In this document: positions 25,937 through 34,156 of the stretch, piece by piece
Layout of the letters: every line of letters starts with the position of its first letter
How positions within the stretch are numbered: position 1 is the stretch's first letter
Source of the DNA: Thermoguttaceae bacterium
GTDB taxonomy: Bacteria; Planctomycetota; Planctomycetia; Pirellulales; Thermoguttaceae
Direction of reading: 5' to 3'
Assembly: GCA_017939795.1 (NCBI GenBank)
Contig: JAGBAA010000112.1
Coordinates: 1-64,000, forward strand
DNA length: 64,000 bases
The notes under the pieces: model-generated
What the model was told of the DNA's origin: nothing
The model's database searches: none
The model's input: only the letters and a program-made list of their open reading frames with translations
Position numbers and translations under genes: made by a program

Positions 25937-27196
25937 TTATTTCTGGCTCATCGCAGCAGCAAGAATGGCACTGGTGCTCTCACGCATGATGCGCGGGTCG
26001 ACCTGATTGCCTTCCTGGAGCGTCTTGCGAACGTCTTTTCCAGAAATGAAGACCGGTTTCTCGTCTTTATGATTTTCCATCAGGTCAACACGGCCAATGG
26101 AATCATAGTACGCAGCGAAACCAACGTTCAGATTCTTGATCTTCAGATCGCCGTTGAGCTTCGTGAAAATTTCCTGCGCATCAAAGTCGCCCCAGATCGC
26201 GGTTCCGTCTTTGTACGGAGCGTCGGCGTGTTTGCGGCCGATGATGATGTCGGTGAAACCAAAGTTCTGGCGGTAGATCGCGTGCATGACCGCTTCTTTC
26301 GGGCCGCCGTAGAACATTTTGATGTCCAGTCCAAGCAGGATCACACGGTCCGGAACGCTTTCACCGCGGGGACCCCACAGTTCGGCATCGCTGTCGCCTT
26401 CGCCAAGCGCACGATTTTCGATGAGCTTTTCGTAGGTCTGCATGCGGATCTCGGCACACACGTCGTCGCCTTTCGTCTCGCCGATGAGCGGATTCAGACA
26501 GGCACCCGCGTTGAATCCCTGACGCACGAGCGTTTCCAGTCCGTAGACCAGCGCGTATTCATGCGCACGGTGAAGCGGGTTGCGCGTCTGGAAAGCGACG
26601 CAGCGTTCCCAGCCTTTGCTCTCCAGCAGCGCACGAACTTCTTTCGGGCTGAGGACATACTGGCCGAAATTCGGATTCTTCGGCTGCGGAAGGACCTGGA
26701 TCTTACCGCCGAGGAGCCAGTCTTTTCCCGCATCGTTCACAAGCACCATATCCGCACCGGGATGATCCGTCCGGTCCGTCAGGTAGACCTTTTTGATGTA
26801 GTCCATTTTATCCCACGGATACACGTCGGTGACGTCCACCGTCGCGATGATCTCGTCCGCAGAATTGACCAGCGCGACCTTCTGGCCCGGCTTGATCGTC
26901 TCGGCAAGCTCTTTCGTCATCGGGAAAGCAAGCGGGATCGTCCACGCATATTTCTGACCGTTGAACAGGATGCACTCTTCGTTCAGAACGCGGTTCCACG
27001 TTTCAGAATCCATCGGACCGTCCAGCGGGCTGAGCGCACCGTCGCCAAAACGATAGACCGTGGAAAGGTCTGCATCGGAAACCGGAACTTTGGTCAGACC
27101 GGCAGCTTCGGCCAGAAATTCATCTTTCTTGCAATTACAAATAGTGCAGCAAACAGGTTCCTGCAGTCCGCCATGCGGAAGAATAAGCTGTGCCAT
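25937..27196 (-). CDS. sat: Sulfate adenylyltransferase (ATP sulfurylase)
   Basis: It activates sulfate with ATP to adenosine 5'-phosphosulfate, for assimilation or sulfonation. The 419-residue single-polypeptide form has the ATP-binding signature [11 protein letters not shown], then [12 protein letters not shown] and a later [13 protein letters not shown] segment typical of the bacterial Sat family. The N terminus carries a cysteine cluster ([10 protein letters not shown]) that may bind metal, which is not a standard feature. No APS kinase or APS reductase is adjacent. AAGGAA precedes the ATG. It is well separated from rpiB upstream. Confidence 0.94.
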   Translation of the reverse strand: MAQLILPHGGLQEPVCCTICNCKKDEFLAEAAGLTKVPVSDADLSTVYRFGDGALSPLDGPMDSETWNRVLNEECILFNGQKYAWTIPLAFPMTKELAETIKPGQKVALVNSADEIIATVDVTDVYPWDKMDYIKKVYLTDRTDHPGADMVLVNDAGKDWLLGGKIQVLPQPKNPNFGQYVLSPKEVRALLESKGWERCVAFQTRNPLHRAHEYALVYGLETLVRQGFNAGACLNPLIGETKGDDVCAEIRMQTYEKLIENRALGEGDSDAELWGPRGESVPDRVILLGLDIKMFYGGPKEAVMHAIYRQNFGFTDIIIGRKHADAPYKDGTAIWGDFDAQEIFTKLNGDLKIKNLNVGFAAYYDSIGRVDLMENHKDEKPVFISGKDVRKTLQEGNQVDPRIMRESTSAILAAAMSQK

Positions 27197-27226
27197 GGAA
27201 ATATTCCTTCAAAACAAAACAGGGGG

Positions 27227-27246
27227 GTTTCCCGACAGGAAAACCG
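27227..27246 (-). other. Hairpin in the sat leader
   Basis: On the minus strand GGTTTTCC-TGTC-GGGAAACC forms a stem about 30 bases before the sat start, followed by CCCCCTGTTTTGTTTT. It could be a weak rpiB terminator or a leader structure. Confidence 0.35.
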
Positions 27247-27359
27247 AAATTAACCGCACACGGCACGTCTCGGACCTAAAAATAAAACGCTCTGTCCAAA
27301 AACGCACACGAGATGTGCTTCTTTCTTTTTCTATCGGCAAATTCCGCCGAAAACATTCA

Positions 27360-27818
27360 CTAATTGCGCATTGCGACTTCCAATTCGATCCGCGCGATCT
27401 TGTCGATGCGGCGCTGATGGCGTCCGGCTTCAAACCCGGTCTCAAGCCACTTTGTGAGGACTCCCTCAAGCGCGCTGGCCCCCAACATGTCGCCGGAAAG
27501 GCAGAGAACGTTCAGATTATTGTGCCGACGGCTGATCTCCGCAGTCAGTTCATCGCCGCAGACAGCTGCCCGCACATTCGGAAATTTATTCGCGACGATC
27601 GACATACCGATCCCAGTCCCGCAGATCAGGATCCCGCGGTCCGCTTCGCTCTTGCTCACAAGCGCGGCGACCTGACTCGCAACATCCGGATAATCCACGG
27701 TATTGTCCCGCACTTCGCCGGTACACTCAACGACTTCATGGCCTTTCTGACGAAGAATCTCGATCGCTTTTGCCTTCATCGTCACGCCGCGGTGATCGCT
27801 TCCAATCGCAATACGCAT
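27360..27818 (-). CDS. rpiB: Ribose-5-phosphate isomerase B
   Basis: It interconverts ribose 5-phosphate and ribulose 5-phosphate in the pentose phosphate pathway. The 152-residue protein has MRIAIGSDHRGVTMK at the start, the catalytic-region DYPDVASQVA, ILICGTGIGMSIVANKFPNVRAAVCGD, and RRHNNLNVLCLSGDMLG, the standard RpiB/LacAB motifs. RpiB-type isomerases may also act on allose or tagatose phosphates. It has its own promoter at 27891-27918. Confidence 0.95.
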   Translation of the reverse strand: MRIAIGSDHRGVTMKAKAIEILRQKGHEVVECTGEVRDNTVDYPDVASQVAALVSKSEADRGILICGTGIGMSIVANKFPNVRAAVCGDELTAEISRRHNNLNVLCLSGDMLGASALEGVLTKWLETGFEAGRHQRRIDKIARIELEVAMRN

Positions 27819-27890
27819 GATAGTTCCTGTATTTTTAACTTCTATAAATGGTATATCCAGGCCAACGGATGCCGGATAGTTTCACGGTCT

Positions 27891-27918
27891 ATTCTACCAT
27901 ATTCTGATTTTTTTTCAA
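27891..27918 (-). promoter_or_regulatory. Promoter of rpiB
   Basis: On the minus strand TTGAAA (27913-27918), a 16-base spacer and TAGAAT (27891-27896). It has the same CCCTTGAAA context and 16-base spacing as the tRNA promoters. Confidence 0.75.
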
Positions 27919-28076
27919 GGGGAGCCGGACGCATTTATTTCAAAGAAATTCATTCCGAAAAAATTTCACTTCCCGCACATCAAAAAAACAATGGGGGAAA
28001 ACCGGCCAATGCGAGCGTCAAAACGGCCTTTCAGAAAGTTTTTGGAAAAATTTTGCCGTTTTTGGGCACCTCCCCC

Positions 28077-28104
28077 TTGAAATTTTTTGGATCTATGGTA
28101 GGAT
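28077..28104 (+). promoter_or_regulatory. Promoter of the first tRNA-Lys gene
   Basis: TTGAAA (28077-28082), 16 bases, TAGGAT (28099-28104); the tRNA starts 14 bases later. The second tRNA has the same arrangement. Confidence 0.8.
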
Positions 28105-28117
28105 TAGGACACTTGAC

Positions 28118-28190
28118 GGGAACGTAGCTCAGTCGGTAGAGCAACTGACTTTTAATCCGTAGGTCATGGGTTCAAGTCCCATCGTTCCCA
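28118..28190 (+). tRNA. tRNA-Lys (anticodon TTT), copy 1
   Basis: The 73-base cloverleaf has an acceptor stem GGGAACG/CGTTCCC with discriminator A, D-arm GCTCAGTCGGTAGAGC, anticodon loop CTTTTAA (anticodon TTT) and T-arm with GGTTCAAGTCC. CCA is not encoded. The anticodon stem ACTGA/TCCGT contains one T-C mismatch in its middle, present in both copies. Confidence 0.97.
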
Positions 28191-28197
28191 TTCAGGC

Positions 28198-28225
28198 GCC
28201 TCGGTTTCGGCCGAGGCTTTTTTTA
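28198..28225 (+). terminator. Terminator of tRNA-Lys copy 1
   Basis: GCCTCGG-TTTCGG-CCGAGGC followed by a T-run, seven bases after the tRNA. Confidence 0.9.
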
Positions 28226-28333
28226 TGCCGTCTTCCAAGTCATCCCGATCCGCAAAGAAAACGCAGACGGCACACTTCCCCAAACCCAAGCCAAAATCAA
28301 AAAAAGAGGGGAAAGAAATTTCATCTCCCCCCC

Positions 28334-28361
28334 TTGAAAAAATTTCGGTTTGTGGTAGGAT
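28334..28361 (+). promoter_or_regulatory. Promoter of the second tRNA-Lys gene
   Basis: TTGAAA (28334-28339), 16 bases, TAGGAT (28356-28361). The spacer differs from copy 1, but boxes and spacing are the same. Confidence 0.8.
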
Positions 28362-28374
28362 TAGGTTACTTGAC

Positions 28375-28447
28375 GGGAACGTAGCTCAGTCGGTAGAGCA
28401 ACTGACTTTTAATCCGTAGGTCATGGGTTCAAGTCCCATCGTTCCCA
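28375..28447 (+). tRNA. tRNA-Lys (anticodon TTT), copy 2
   Basis: Identical over all 73 bases to the copy at 28118, with the same T-C mismatch in the anticodon stem. Confidence 0.97.
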
Positions 28448-28454
28448 TTCAGGC

Positions 28455-28481
28455 GCCTCGGTTTCGGCCGAGGCTTTTTTT
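28455..28481 (+). terminator. Terminator of tRNA-Lys copy 2
   Basis: Identical to the copy-1 terminator: GCCTCGG stem, TTTCGG loop, T-run. It ends 10 bases before the stop codon of the convergent membrane-protein gene. Confidence 0.9.
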
Positions 28482-28491
28482 ATGGACCGAT

Positions 28492-30231
28492 TCAGGGACT
28501 GGCCTGATCCTGCGCCGCCTCTTCTCTTTTCGTGTCGGAAAGCCGGCGAAGCTCAAAATCTTTATTTTCAAAGACCAGCTCGTAATCTTCGATCCCATTG
28601 CGGGTCTTCATCAAAATGTGCCGTCCCTTCAGATCGTGTTTATTCCGCACGATGTAGTCTGCACCGTATTTCGTCTTCAAAAGCTCGATTTTCGCTTTCG
28701 GCATCTGGGTAAAAGAACCGGCTCGGCCGTAGGTCTGTCCGGGTTTGTTGATGTCGAATGCGTAAAACTGATCCTGCATCCGCTCCCACCATTCGCAAAG
28801 TCCGCCGGCATCCTGCGGAATGTCTTTCCAGACACCGACCTCCCCGCGCCGGGCAAACCATCGGAAAGTCCGTGTCGTGTACGGAACCACAAAAAGGGCA
28901 TCTTTTTCCGTATTTTCCCGAGCGAAACGGCAAAGTTCCTGCCAGGTCTCTCCGCGCGAAGCTCCGGAACAGGAGCGGGGACGCATCGGTTTTGAGAATT
29001 TTCCAAGCGCACCGTAAAACGTCATGCCGGACGCAAGAACGGCCATCCCCAGAAGGACCATACCGCTCAGCCGACGGCCGGAAAGTCGTGTATTTTGGCC
29101 GGAAAGTCGTGTATTTTGGCCGGAAATAGTATTTTGGCCGGAAAGCCGTGTATTTTGGCAGAGTCCGTCTGCGTATCGAATGAAGAGTAACGAAACCCCC
29201 AGAGGCAGCATGACGTCCGCAAGCCGGAACCAGTAGTATCGAAGCAGTGAGGCTGCCTTATCCGGAGCGATCTCAATGAAAAGATTGATCCCCCACCCGA
29301 TCATGGCGATCACCAGCGCACCGCAAATGAACGTTCGGAACGTCATGTCTCCATGCGAGGTCCGCGGTCGGGCACAAAGGAAGCCCCAAACCAGGATCAG
29401 GAGAGCAAAAAGCCCAAGTTTCACCGAGTTGTGCTCTGCCATGTGGCTCAGAAGCAGATGATGCGGCAAACGCTCATAGACGTAAAGGTACGTCGCATTC
29501 CGGGCGGTCTCAGCCGGAACGTCCGCATTGAGCTGCAGTGCCGGAACCAGCGCGGGAAGCGTAAACAGCACGGCAGCCGTCAGGCCGGGAAGAAGCTCGC
29601 GCAGTGAAGGAAGAAAGCACTTTTCCAGATCTGCCGGCGAACCGTTTTTCTTCAGAGTGCGTTCGTGAATGTTCAGTACGAGCCACGCGATCCCCAGTGC
29701 GGCGATACACCATCCGCCGACCAGAACGTGAAACATGGCGCCGATGCCGAAAAAGACCAGTGCACGATTCCACCGGTTTCGGAAAAGTTCTCCAAGGCCG
29801 AAGAACACAAAAACATACGCGAATCCTTTTGCTTCCACGCCGCCGACGACCCATTCTCCGGCACAGGAACATTTCTGGTTCAAAAAAAGGAAAAGAAGTG
29901 CCGAAAGGACCCCGAATCCCCAGCGTTTGAAGACGGGACGCGTCATCCGCCACCAGCCGGCCGCCATGCCGAACCAGGTAAGACAGCGTCCGATCCAAAT
30001 GACGGTCTCCATCGGGAAAAGAAGCGTCAGCCAGCCGAATGTCCAGTAAAATACCGCGTGCGCATCCTGGGAATCCAGAAAAAAATCCCCATGCACGTAG
30101 TCCGGATTCCAGAAATGAGCCGCTTTTTCAATATAGTGCGCCTCATTAACGTCCGGTACCGCATACGTTCCGACGAGAAAAAATATGGCAAAAATCAATA
30201 AAATTTCCAACTTGTTCAGGCAAAATTTCAT
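28492..30231 (-). CDS. Polytopic membrane protein of unknown function with tandem QNTRLSG repeats
   Basis: The 579-residue protein has about ten hydrophobic segments (for example LLIFAIFFLVGTYA, FGVLSALLFLFLN, ALVFFGIGAMFHVLVGGWCIAALGIAWLVL, TAAVLFTLPALVPAL, LGLFALLILVWGFL). The first loop is acidic and aromatic (VPDVNEAHYIEKAAHFWNPD). The topology resembles planctomycete integral-membrane glycosyltransferase-like (GT-C) proteins, but no catalytic motif is certain. Between two late transmembrane segments (residues about 357-386) lies a repeat QNTRLSG-QNTISG-QNTRLSG-QNTRLSG encoded by a 21 bp tandem repeat. The soluble C-terminal part (about 410-579) contains FVVPYTTRTFRWFARRGEVGVWKDIPQ. Confidence 0.7.
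   Translation of the reverse strand: MKFCLNKLEILLIFAIFFLVGTYAVPDVNEAHYIEKAAHFWNPDYVHGDFFLDSQDAHAVFYWTFGWLTLLFPMETVIWIGRCLTWFGMAAGWWRMTRPVFKRWGFGVLSALLFLFLNQKCSCAGEWVVGGVEAKGFAYVFVFFGLGELFRNRWNRALVFFGIGAMFHVLVGGWCIAALGIAWLVLNIHERTLKKNGSPADLEKCFLPSLRELLPGLTAAVLFTLPALVPALQLNADVPAETARNATYLYVYERLPHHLLLSHMAEHNSVKLGLFALLILVWGFLCARPRTSHGDMTFRTFICGALVIAMIGWGINLFIEIAPDKAASLLRYYWFRLADVMLPLGVSLLFIRYADGLCQNTRLSGQNTISGQNTRLSGQNTRLSGRRLSGMVLLGMAVLASGMTFYGALGKFSKPMRPRSCSGASRGETWQELCRFARENTEKDALFVVPYTTRTFRWFARRGEVGVWKDIPQDAGGLCEWWERMQDQFYAFDINKPGQTYGRAGSFTQMPKAKIELLKTKYGADYIVRNKHDLKGRHILMKTRNGIEDYELVFENKDFELRRLSDTKREEAAQDQASP
29078..29158 (-). repeat. 21 bp tandem repeats inside the membrane-protein gene
   Basis: Four units of CCGGAAAGTCGTGTATTTTGG: three of 21 bp (29078-29098, 29099-29119, 29138-29158) and one of 18 bp (29120-29137). 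All keep the reading frame and encode QNTRLSG or QNTISG. Units 1 and 2 are identical, so expansion is recent. Confidence 0.9.
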
Positions 30232-30367
30232 AAAAAAAGGCTCCGAACTCTAGGAATCAGCTAAGGGATACGATATAATGAAAGGGGCTTTCCTGATTTT
30301 GGAAACAGGAAAAGGGTCCCTCCTTTCGTGTCAGGCCGTTTTCGGGTTTCATTCGCAGGAAAAGCAT

Positions 30368-30913
30368 ATGGAAAATCGATATTCATGGGGCGTCCGGCTT
30401 CTGCTTGGACTGTTTTTGCCGAACTTTAAGGTCAATGTCGTCAATGAACTGACGCCCAACATTCTGCATCAGCTCGGGATCCGCAATATCCTGCTGGATG
30501 TGGACTGCACGCTGAAACGCTACGATTCCGACCAGTTTGAGGATTGGGTGGTCGAGTGGCTCGAGTCTCTGAAATGTGCCGGCGTGGAAGTCTGCCTTCT
30601 CTCCAACGGCAAAGGCCCCCGAATCGGCAGGATCGCGAACCACTACGGCCTCGAATATGAAGCGATGGCCCTGAAGCCTCTCCCGTTCGGCTGCTGGCGC
30701 GTCATCCGACGAAAAGGCTGGGACCGCAAACAGACCGCCATGGTCGGCGACCAGATCTTCGCGGACATTGCCGCCGGGAATCTTGCCGGAGTCAAGACCG
30801 TCCACGTGACGCCGATCCATCCGGAAACGGAACCGATCTTCACTCGAGTCAAACGTCCGCTGGAACGGATCATCTTCTTCATGGTCCCGATCCACAAGAT
30901 CAACGAAACGTAA
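30368..30913 (+). CDS. YqeG-family HAD phosphatase
   Basis: The 181-residue protein has HAD motif I as LDVDCTL (Asp nucleophile), motif II within EVCLLSNG, a lysine in MALKPLPFGCW and motif III/IV in MVGDQIFADIAAGNLAGVKTVHV. This is the YqeG type (yeast Gep4-like), which includes phosphatidylglycerophosphate phosphatases; substrate here is inferred only. The C terminus is basic and hydrophobic (TRVKRPLERIIFFMVPIHK), perhaps a membrane contact. ATG 30368 is preferred over an earlier start at 30278 because the family begins here; a TATAAT sits at 30274. Confidence 0.85.
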   Translation: MENRYSWGVRLLLGLFLPNFKVNVVNELTPNILHQLGIRNILLDVDCTLKRYDSDQFEDWVVEWLESLKCAGVEVCLLSNGKGPRIGRIANHYGLEYEAMALKPLPFGCWRVIRRKGWDRKQTAMVGDQIFADIAAGNLAGVKTVHVTPIHPETEPIFTRVKRPLERIIFFMVPIHKINET

Positions 30914-30975
30914 ATTTCCAAAACGGATCGTCCGATATTTCGGGACTGCCGAAACGTGCGGCACCGGAACCGGCA

Positions 30976-31049
30976 CAAAACGCCAAAACGGCAAGCCGCC
31001 AAAACGCCAAAACGGTAAGCCGCCAAAACGCCAAAACGCAAAAAACGGC
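30976..31049. repeat. 24 bp intergenic tandem repeat
   Basis: CAAAACGCCAAAACGGCAAGCCGC occurs at 30976-30999 and 31000-31023 (one change), with a partial third copy at 31024-31049. It lies between the stop codons of two convergent genes. Inside each unit CAAAACG is itself repeated. Confidence 0.8.
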
Positions 31050-31075
31050 AAACCTCGGAATATCGGACCCGCACT

Positions 31076-33322
31076 CTAATCCTCCAGCCCCATTTTTTCA
31101 ACCGGAAGGATCTGGTATTTCGGCACGAGTTTCCGGATCTCCTGCTGGAGAGTACGGAATCGGTCTTTCTCCAACTCACCGAGCGGGATCTGCTCATCGC
31201 GGAAGGCGGCACGCACCGATCCGTCCGGATTCAGCGGGAAAAGTTCCTGCTGGGACGCCGGGGCATTGAAAACATAATTCTCCGTAAAATCGATTCGATG
31301 CAGCGACGTTTCCCGGACCGTATTATGCATCTGGATCCACTGGGAACTTCCGACCGAAATATTCCCGCGCACCGTATTGTGAAGCGGCAGTTTCGGATCA
31401 TCCTGCATGACGTTCAGAAGGAACGGATAGCGTTCTTTCCACGGAGACTGATCGTAGTTCATTTCCTCGATCTTTGCGAGAAGATCCCATCCGTTTTTGA
31501 ACCCCTCACCCGGTTTCGCACGGCGCAGCCCGCGGTCATCAAAATGCACGGATGCGGTGCATTCGATGAACAGATTGTTCAGGATCTTATTGTATCGTCC
31601 TCCGCCGACAAACGCAGCCCAGCCGGCACGGTAGAACAGATTGTTCCGCACGGTGTCGCCGCTGTCGCAGTCATCGAGATAGACTCCCATGACCATGATG
31701 CTCTCTTTCAGAGGCTCGTAATCCGGCGAAAGCCCCTGCGCTTTCTGCCAATCCACGCCGGCCTGTCCAAAATGATGGAAGTAGTTGAACTGGATGACGT
31801 TTCCCAGTGATCCCCAGTCGCGCCCGGTATACATTCCGCCGCCGTCGCCGCTTTCCATCATCGCGCTGTGGACTTCATTGAACTCAAAAAGATGCTCATT
31901 CCCACCGTAGCAGATGCAGATATACGGGGAATCGTGCAGCAGATTATGCGCAATATAGCATCCGCAGCCGCCAAAGTACAGACAGTAGCCGCCGGAGGTA
32001 CGCTGCAGGCGTCCGGAATGATGCAGATGGCAGTTCGTTACGAAATTCTCGCACTTTTCAAGCGTCTTGCGGTCCCCGCCCATGAGCGAAACGCACGCAC
32101 GTCCGGCATTGAAGACTTCCGAGTACGCCAACCCGCTGCGTTTCCCGCCGCCGATGTGGACACCGTCGTTCGTCGTATTAAAAACACGGACATTTTTGAT
32201 GATCGAGTCTTCACAGTTGCGCAGCGCAAGTGCAGGTCCGAGAGAACATTTGGCCTGAATGCCGTCGAGGATGAAATGTTTCGCATCCCAGACTTCAAAC
32301 ATCGTCTTCTTCTGAACGGAAAGCACCACATCGGAGAGATCCCCGTCTTTCGGATAAAAGTACAGGACGTTCTTTTCCACATCGATGTACCATTCCCCCG
32401 GCACATCCAGTTCTTCCAGAAGATTGAGAGCAAAATATCGCCGTTTCGCCGTGTGCCACGCACTATGATTGCCGACTCCGTAGCGGGAGTTCACTTCTGT
32501 CGTGAACTGTTTCTTCTCCGTATCGATCGCCCCCAGCTTGATCGTTTCCGCAAACCAGTCATGGCACCAGAATCCCATGAGCCAGATCCCTTTGGAGACA
32601 TCCCAGCGTTTCGGCTCTTCTTCCGAAAATTCAAAGACGGCTGGACGCACGCCGAACTCCCACTCATCTTTCGTTCGGTCCACCGGCGCAACGCCGCGGT
32701 CGACGACTTTCGGGATCTCAAGCCAGCCCTGATTCGGAAAACGTGCGATCTGCATCGCTTTCTCATTAGAGAAAAGTTCCACGGACGGCCACGTCTGAAA
32801 TTTCTGCGGCAAAGGCTCGATCCCGGAGATCCCGACTGTCGAAAGATCAAACTCCCAGACCTTATCCCGGACATCCTCTTTCAAACGCGCTAAAACCGAC
32901 GGTTCACTGACTTTCCGAAAACCATCCTGCCTCAATGGACTTCCGCCAACCAAAAGCGCACCAGCTTTCGAAGCTCGATAAACCATCGGAGCCTGCGCAC
33001 TTTCGCCGGAATCTTCGGCCGTGAACGTCAGATTTTTTTCCGGATAAGAGAACGTACCGGTCAGCTCAACGACGAAACCGTTCTCCGGATACGCCTGAGT
33101 TTTTCGCAGTTCACGGATCGTGTCCCGTGCCTTTTCGATCGTCGCCCACGGCGCAGAAACGCTTCCATTCCCGCTCTCATCGCTGCCGGTTTCAGAATTC
33201 ACATAAAAGCACTGCTGCGCCTGCACGGCAACTGCCCCAATGCCCAGAAAAACAACAGCCAGGACCATGGATCGAAATGGCCGCGAAAAAATACGAAACA
33301 GGTGGGAGGATCGAATACTCAT
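31076..33322 (-). CDS. Exported right-handed parallel beta-helix protein
   Basis: The 748-residue protein has a signal peptide (VLAVVFLGIGAVAVQAQ). The body starts with FYVNSETGSDESGNGSVSAPWATIEKARDTIREL, the usual beginning of beta-helix polysaccharide-active proteins in this phylum. It continues with repeated short strands rich in Asn and His (IIKNVRVFNTTNDGVHIGGG, CYIAHNLLHDSPYICICYGG, VIQFNYFHHFGQAGVD, TVRNNLFYRAG). Such proteins are often lyases or glycosidases of acidic polysaccharides, or binding proteins. I cannot assign catalytic residues. Start at 33322 (AAGGA upstream); the promoter is at 33403-33431. Confidence 0.8.
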   Translation of the reverse strand: MSIRSSHLFRIFSRPFRSMVLAVVFLGIGAVAVQAQQCFYVNSETGSDESGNGSVSAPWATIEKARDTIRELRKTQAYPENGFVVELTGTFSYPEKNLTFTAEDSGESAQAPMVYRASKAGALLVGGSPLRQDGFRKVSEPSVLARLKEDVRDKVWEFDLSTVGISGIEPLPQKFQTWPSVELFSNEKAMQIARFPNQGWLEIPKVVDRGVAPVDRTKDEWEFGVRPAVFEFSEEEPKRWDVSKGIWLMGFWCHDWFAETIKLGAIDTEKKQFTTEVNSRYGVGNHSAWHTAKRRYFALNLLEELDVPGEWYIDVEKNVLYFYPKDGDLSDVVLSVQKKTMFEVWDAKHFILDGIQAKCSLGPALALRNCEDSIIKNVRVFNTTNDGVHIGGGKRSGLAYSEVFNAGRACVSLMGGDRKTLEKCENFVTNCHLHHSGRLQRTSGGYCLYFGGCGCYIAHNLLHDSPYICICYGGNEHLFEFNEVHSAMMESGDGGGMYTGRDWGSLGNVIQFNYFHHFGQAGVDWQKAQGLSPDYEPLKESIMVMGVYLDDCDSGDTVRNNLFYRAGWAAFVGGGRYNKILNNLFIECTASVHFDDRGLRRAKPGEGFKNGWDLLAKIEEMNYDQSPWKERYPFLLNVMQDDPKLPLHNTVRGNISVGSSQWIQMHNTVRETSLHRIDFTENYVFNAPASQQELFPLNPDGSVRAAFRDEQIPLGELEKDRFRTLQQEIRKLVPKYQILPVEKMGLED

Positions 33323-33402
33323 GACGGATTCCTTGCGCAAAAGGATCAAAATTTCAGGAATGGTACACAGCCTGACTCAGTGCCAGAATTGCCGTTTCTT
33401 AT

Positions 33403-33431
33403 ATTTTACCCGAAAAAGAGATTTTACGCAA
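33403..33431 (-). promoter_or_regulatory. Probable promoter of the beta-helix gene
   Basis: On the minus strand TTGCGT (33426-33431), 17 bases, TAAAAT (33403-33408), about 80 bases before the start. Confidence 0.5.
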
Positions 33432-33448
33432 GGTCTTCTTGAACGATT

Positions 33449-34156
33449 TCAGGAACGAAGTTCCTCCAGGATCCGGAAGATCTCTGCATCATTCAAATGC
33501 TCCAGACGGCAGTTGACCATCGAGAAATCATGATGCCGACTGTGTTCTCCAGGGACTGCCGTCACGAAAGCCCCCGCATTCGCTCCCGCAAGGCAGCCGT
33601 TTCGACTGTCTTCCAAAACCATCATATTTTCCGGCGCAACACCGAAACGGGACGCTGCCTTCAGGTAAATCTCCGGTTCCGGTTTGCTGTGCGTGACGTC
33701 TTCCGACGTAATGATGAAATCAAAACGTGTCTCCAAACCATGGATCGGCAGCATTTGGGAGACGAGCTCCCGACAGCTGCTCGTACAGATCGCGTGGGGG
33801 ATCTCATGCCCGTCCAGATAGTCCAGCAGCTCCATGAGTCCCGGCATCGGCTGAAGATACTCCGGCATGATCGAAAGAAAGATCTGATTCGAACGTTTCT
33901 GAAGTTCCTGCCAGGTGACCGGAAGCTGATGCCATGCGATCATTTTCTCAAACGCACTCTGCGGCGTACAGCCCATGAGCTGGTCGCTGAGTTCATGCGT
34001 ATACTGAAATCCGAACTCTGCAAGAAGCCGTGTCCCTGTTTCGAAATAAACGTCCTCAGAATTAAAAATCAGGCCGTCCATATCGAAAGCAACGGCCTGA
34101 ATCCTGAAAATTTCACGGTTTGTTTTCATTTTTAGAAAATCATGAATTGGAAACAC
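33449..34156 (-). CDS. HAD-superfamily phosphatase/phosphoglucomutase-like protein
   Basis: The 235-residue protein of the beta-phosphoglucomutase/phosphatase type has motif I FDMDGLIFNSE (nucleophile and acid Asp), an alpha-helical cap, motif II ICTSS, Lys in THSKPEPEIYLKAA, and motif IV VLEDSRNGCLAG. The substrate is likely a phosphosugar or small phosphate ester. The GTG start at 34156 overlaps the TAG stop of the gene before it (TAGTG), with GGAG just upstream, so translation is probably coupled. A second start (ATG 34129) lacks a ribosome site. Confidence 0.9.
   Translation of the reverse strand: MFPIHDFLKMKTNREIFRIQAVAFDMDGLIFNSEDVYFETGTRLLAEFGFQYTHELSDQLMGCTPQSAFEKMIAWHQLPVTWQELQKRSNQIFLSIMPEYLQPMPGLMELLDYLDGHEIPHAICTSSCRELVSQMLPIHGLETRFDFIITSEDVTHSKPEPEIYLKAASRFGVAPENMMVLEDSRNGCLAGANAGAFVTAVPGEHSRHHDFSMVNCRLEHLNDAEIFRILEELRS

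Larger units (their letters stand above)
28069..28481 (+). repeat. Tandem duplication of a complete tRNA-Lys transcription unit
   Basis: Promoter, tRNA and terminator occur twice, 257 bases apart. The tRNAs and terminators are identical, while the promoter spacers and the inter-unit region have diverged, so selection or gene conversion keeps the functional parts alike. Confidence 0.85.

Noticed and set aside
28118-28447. Duplicated tRNA as attL/attR of an integrated element
   Set aside because: Only 184 bases separate the two genes; there is no integrase or cargo, and the promoters and terminators are duplicated too.
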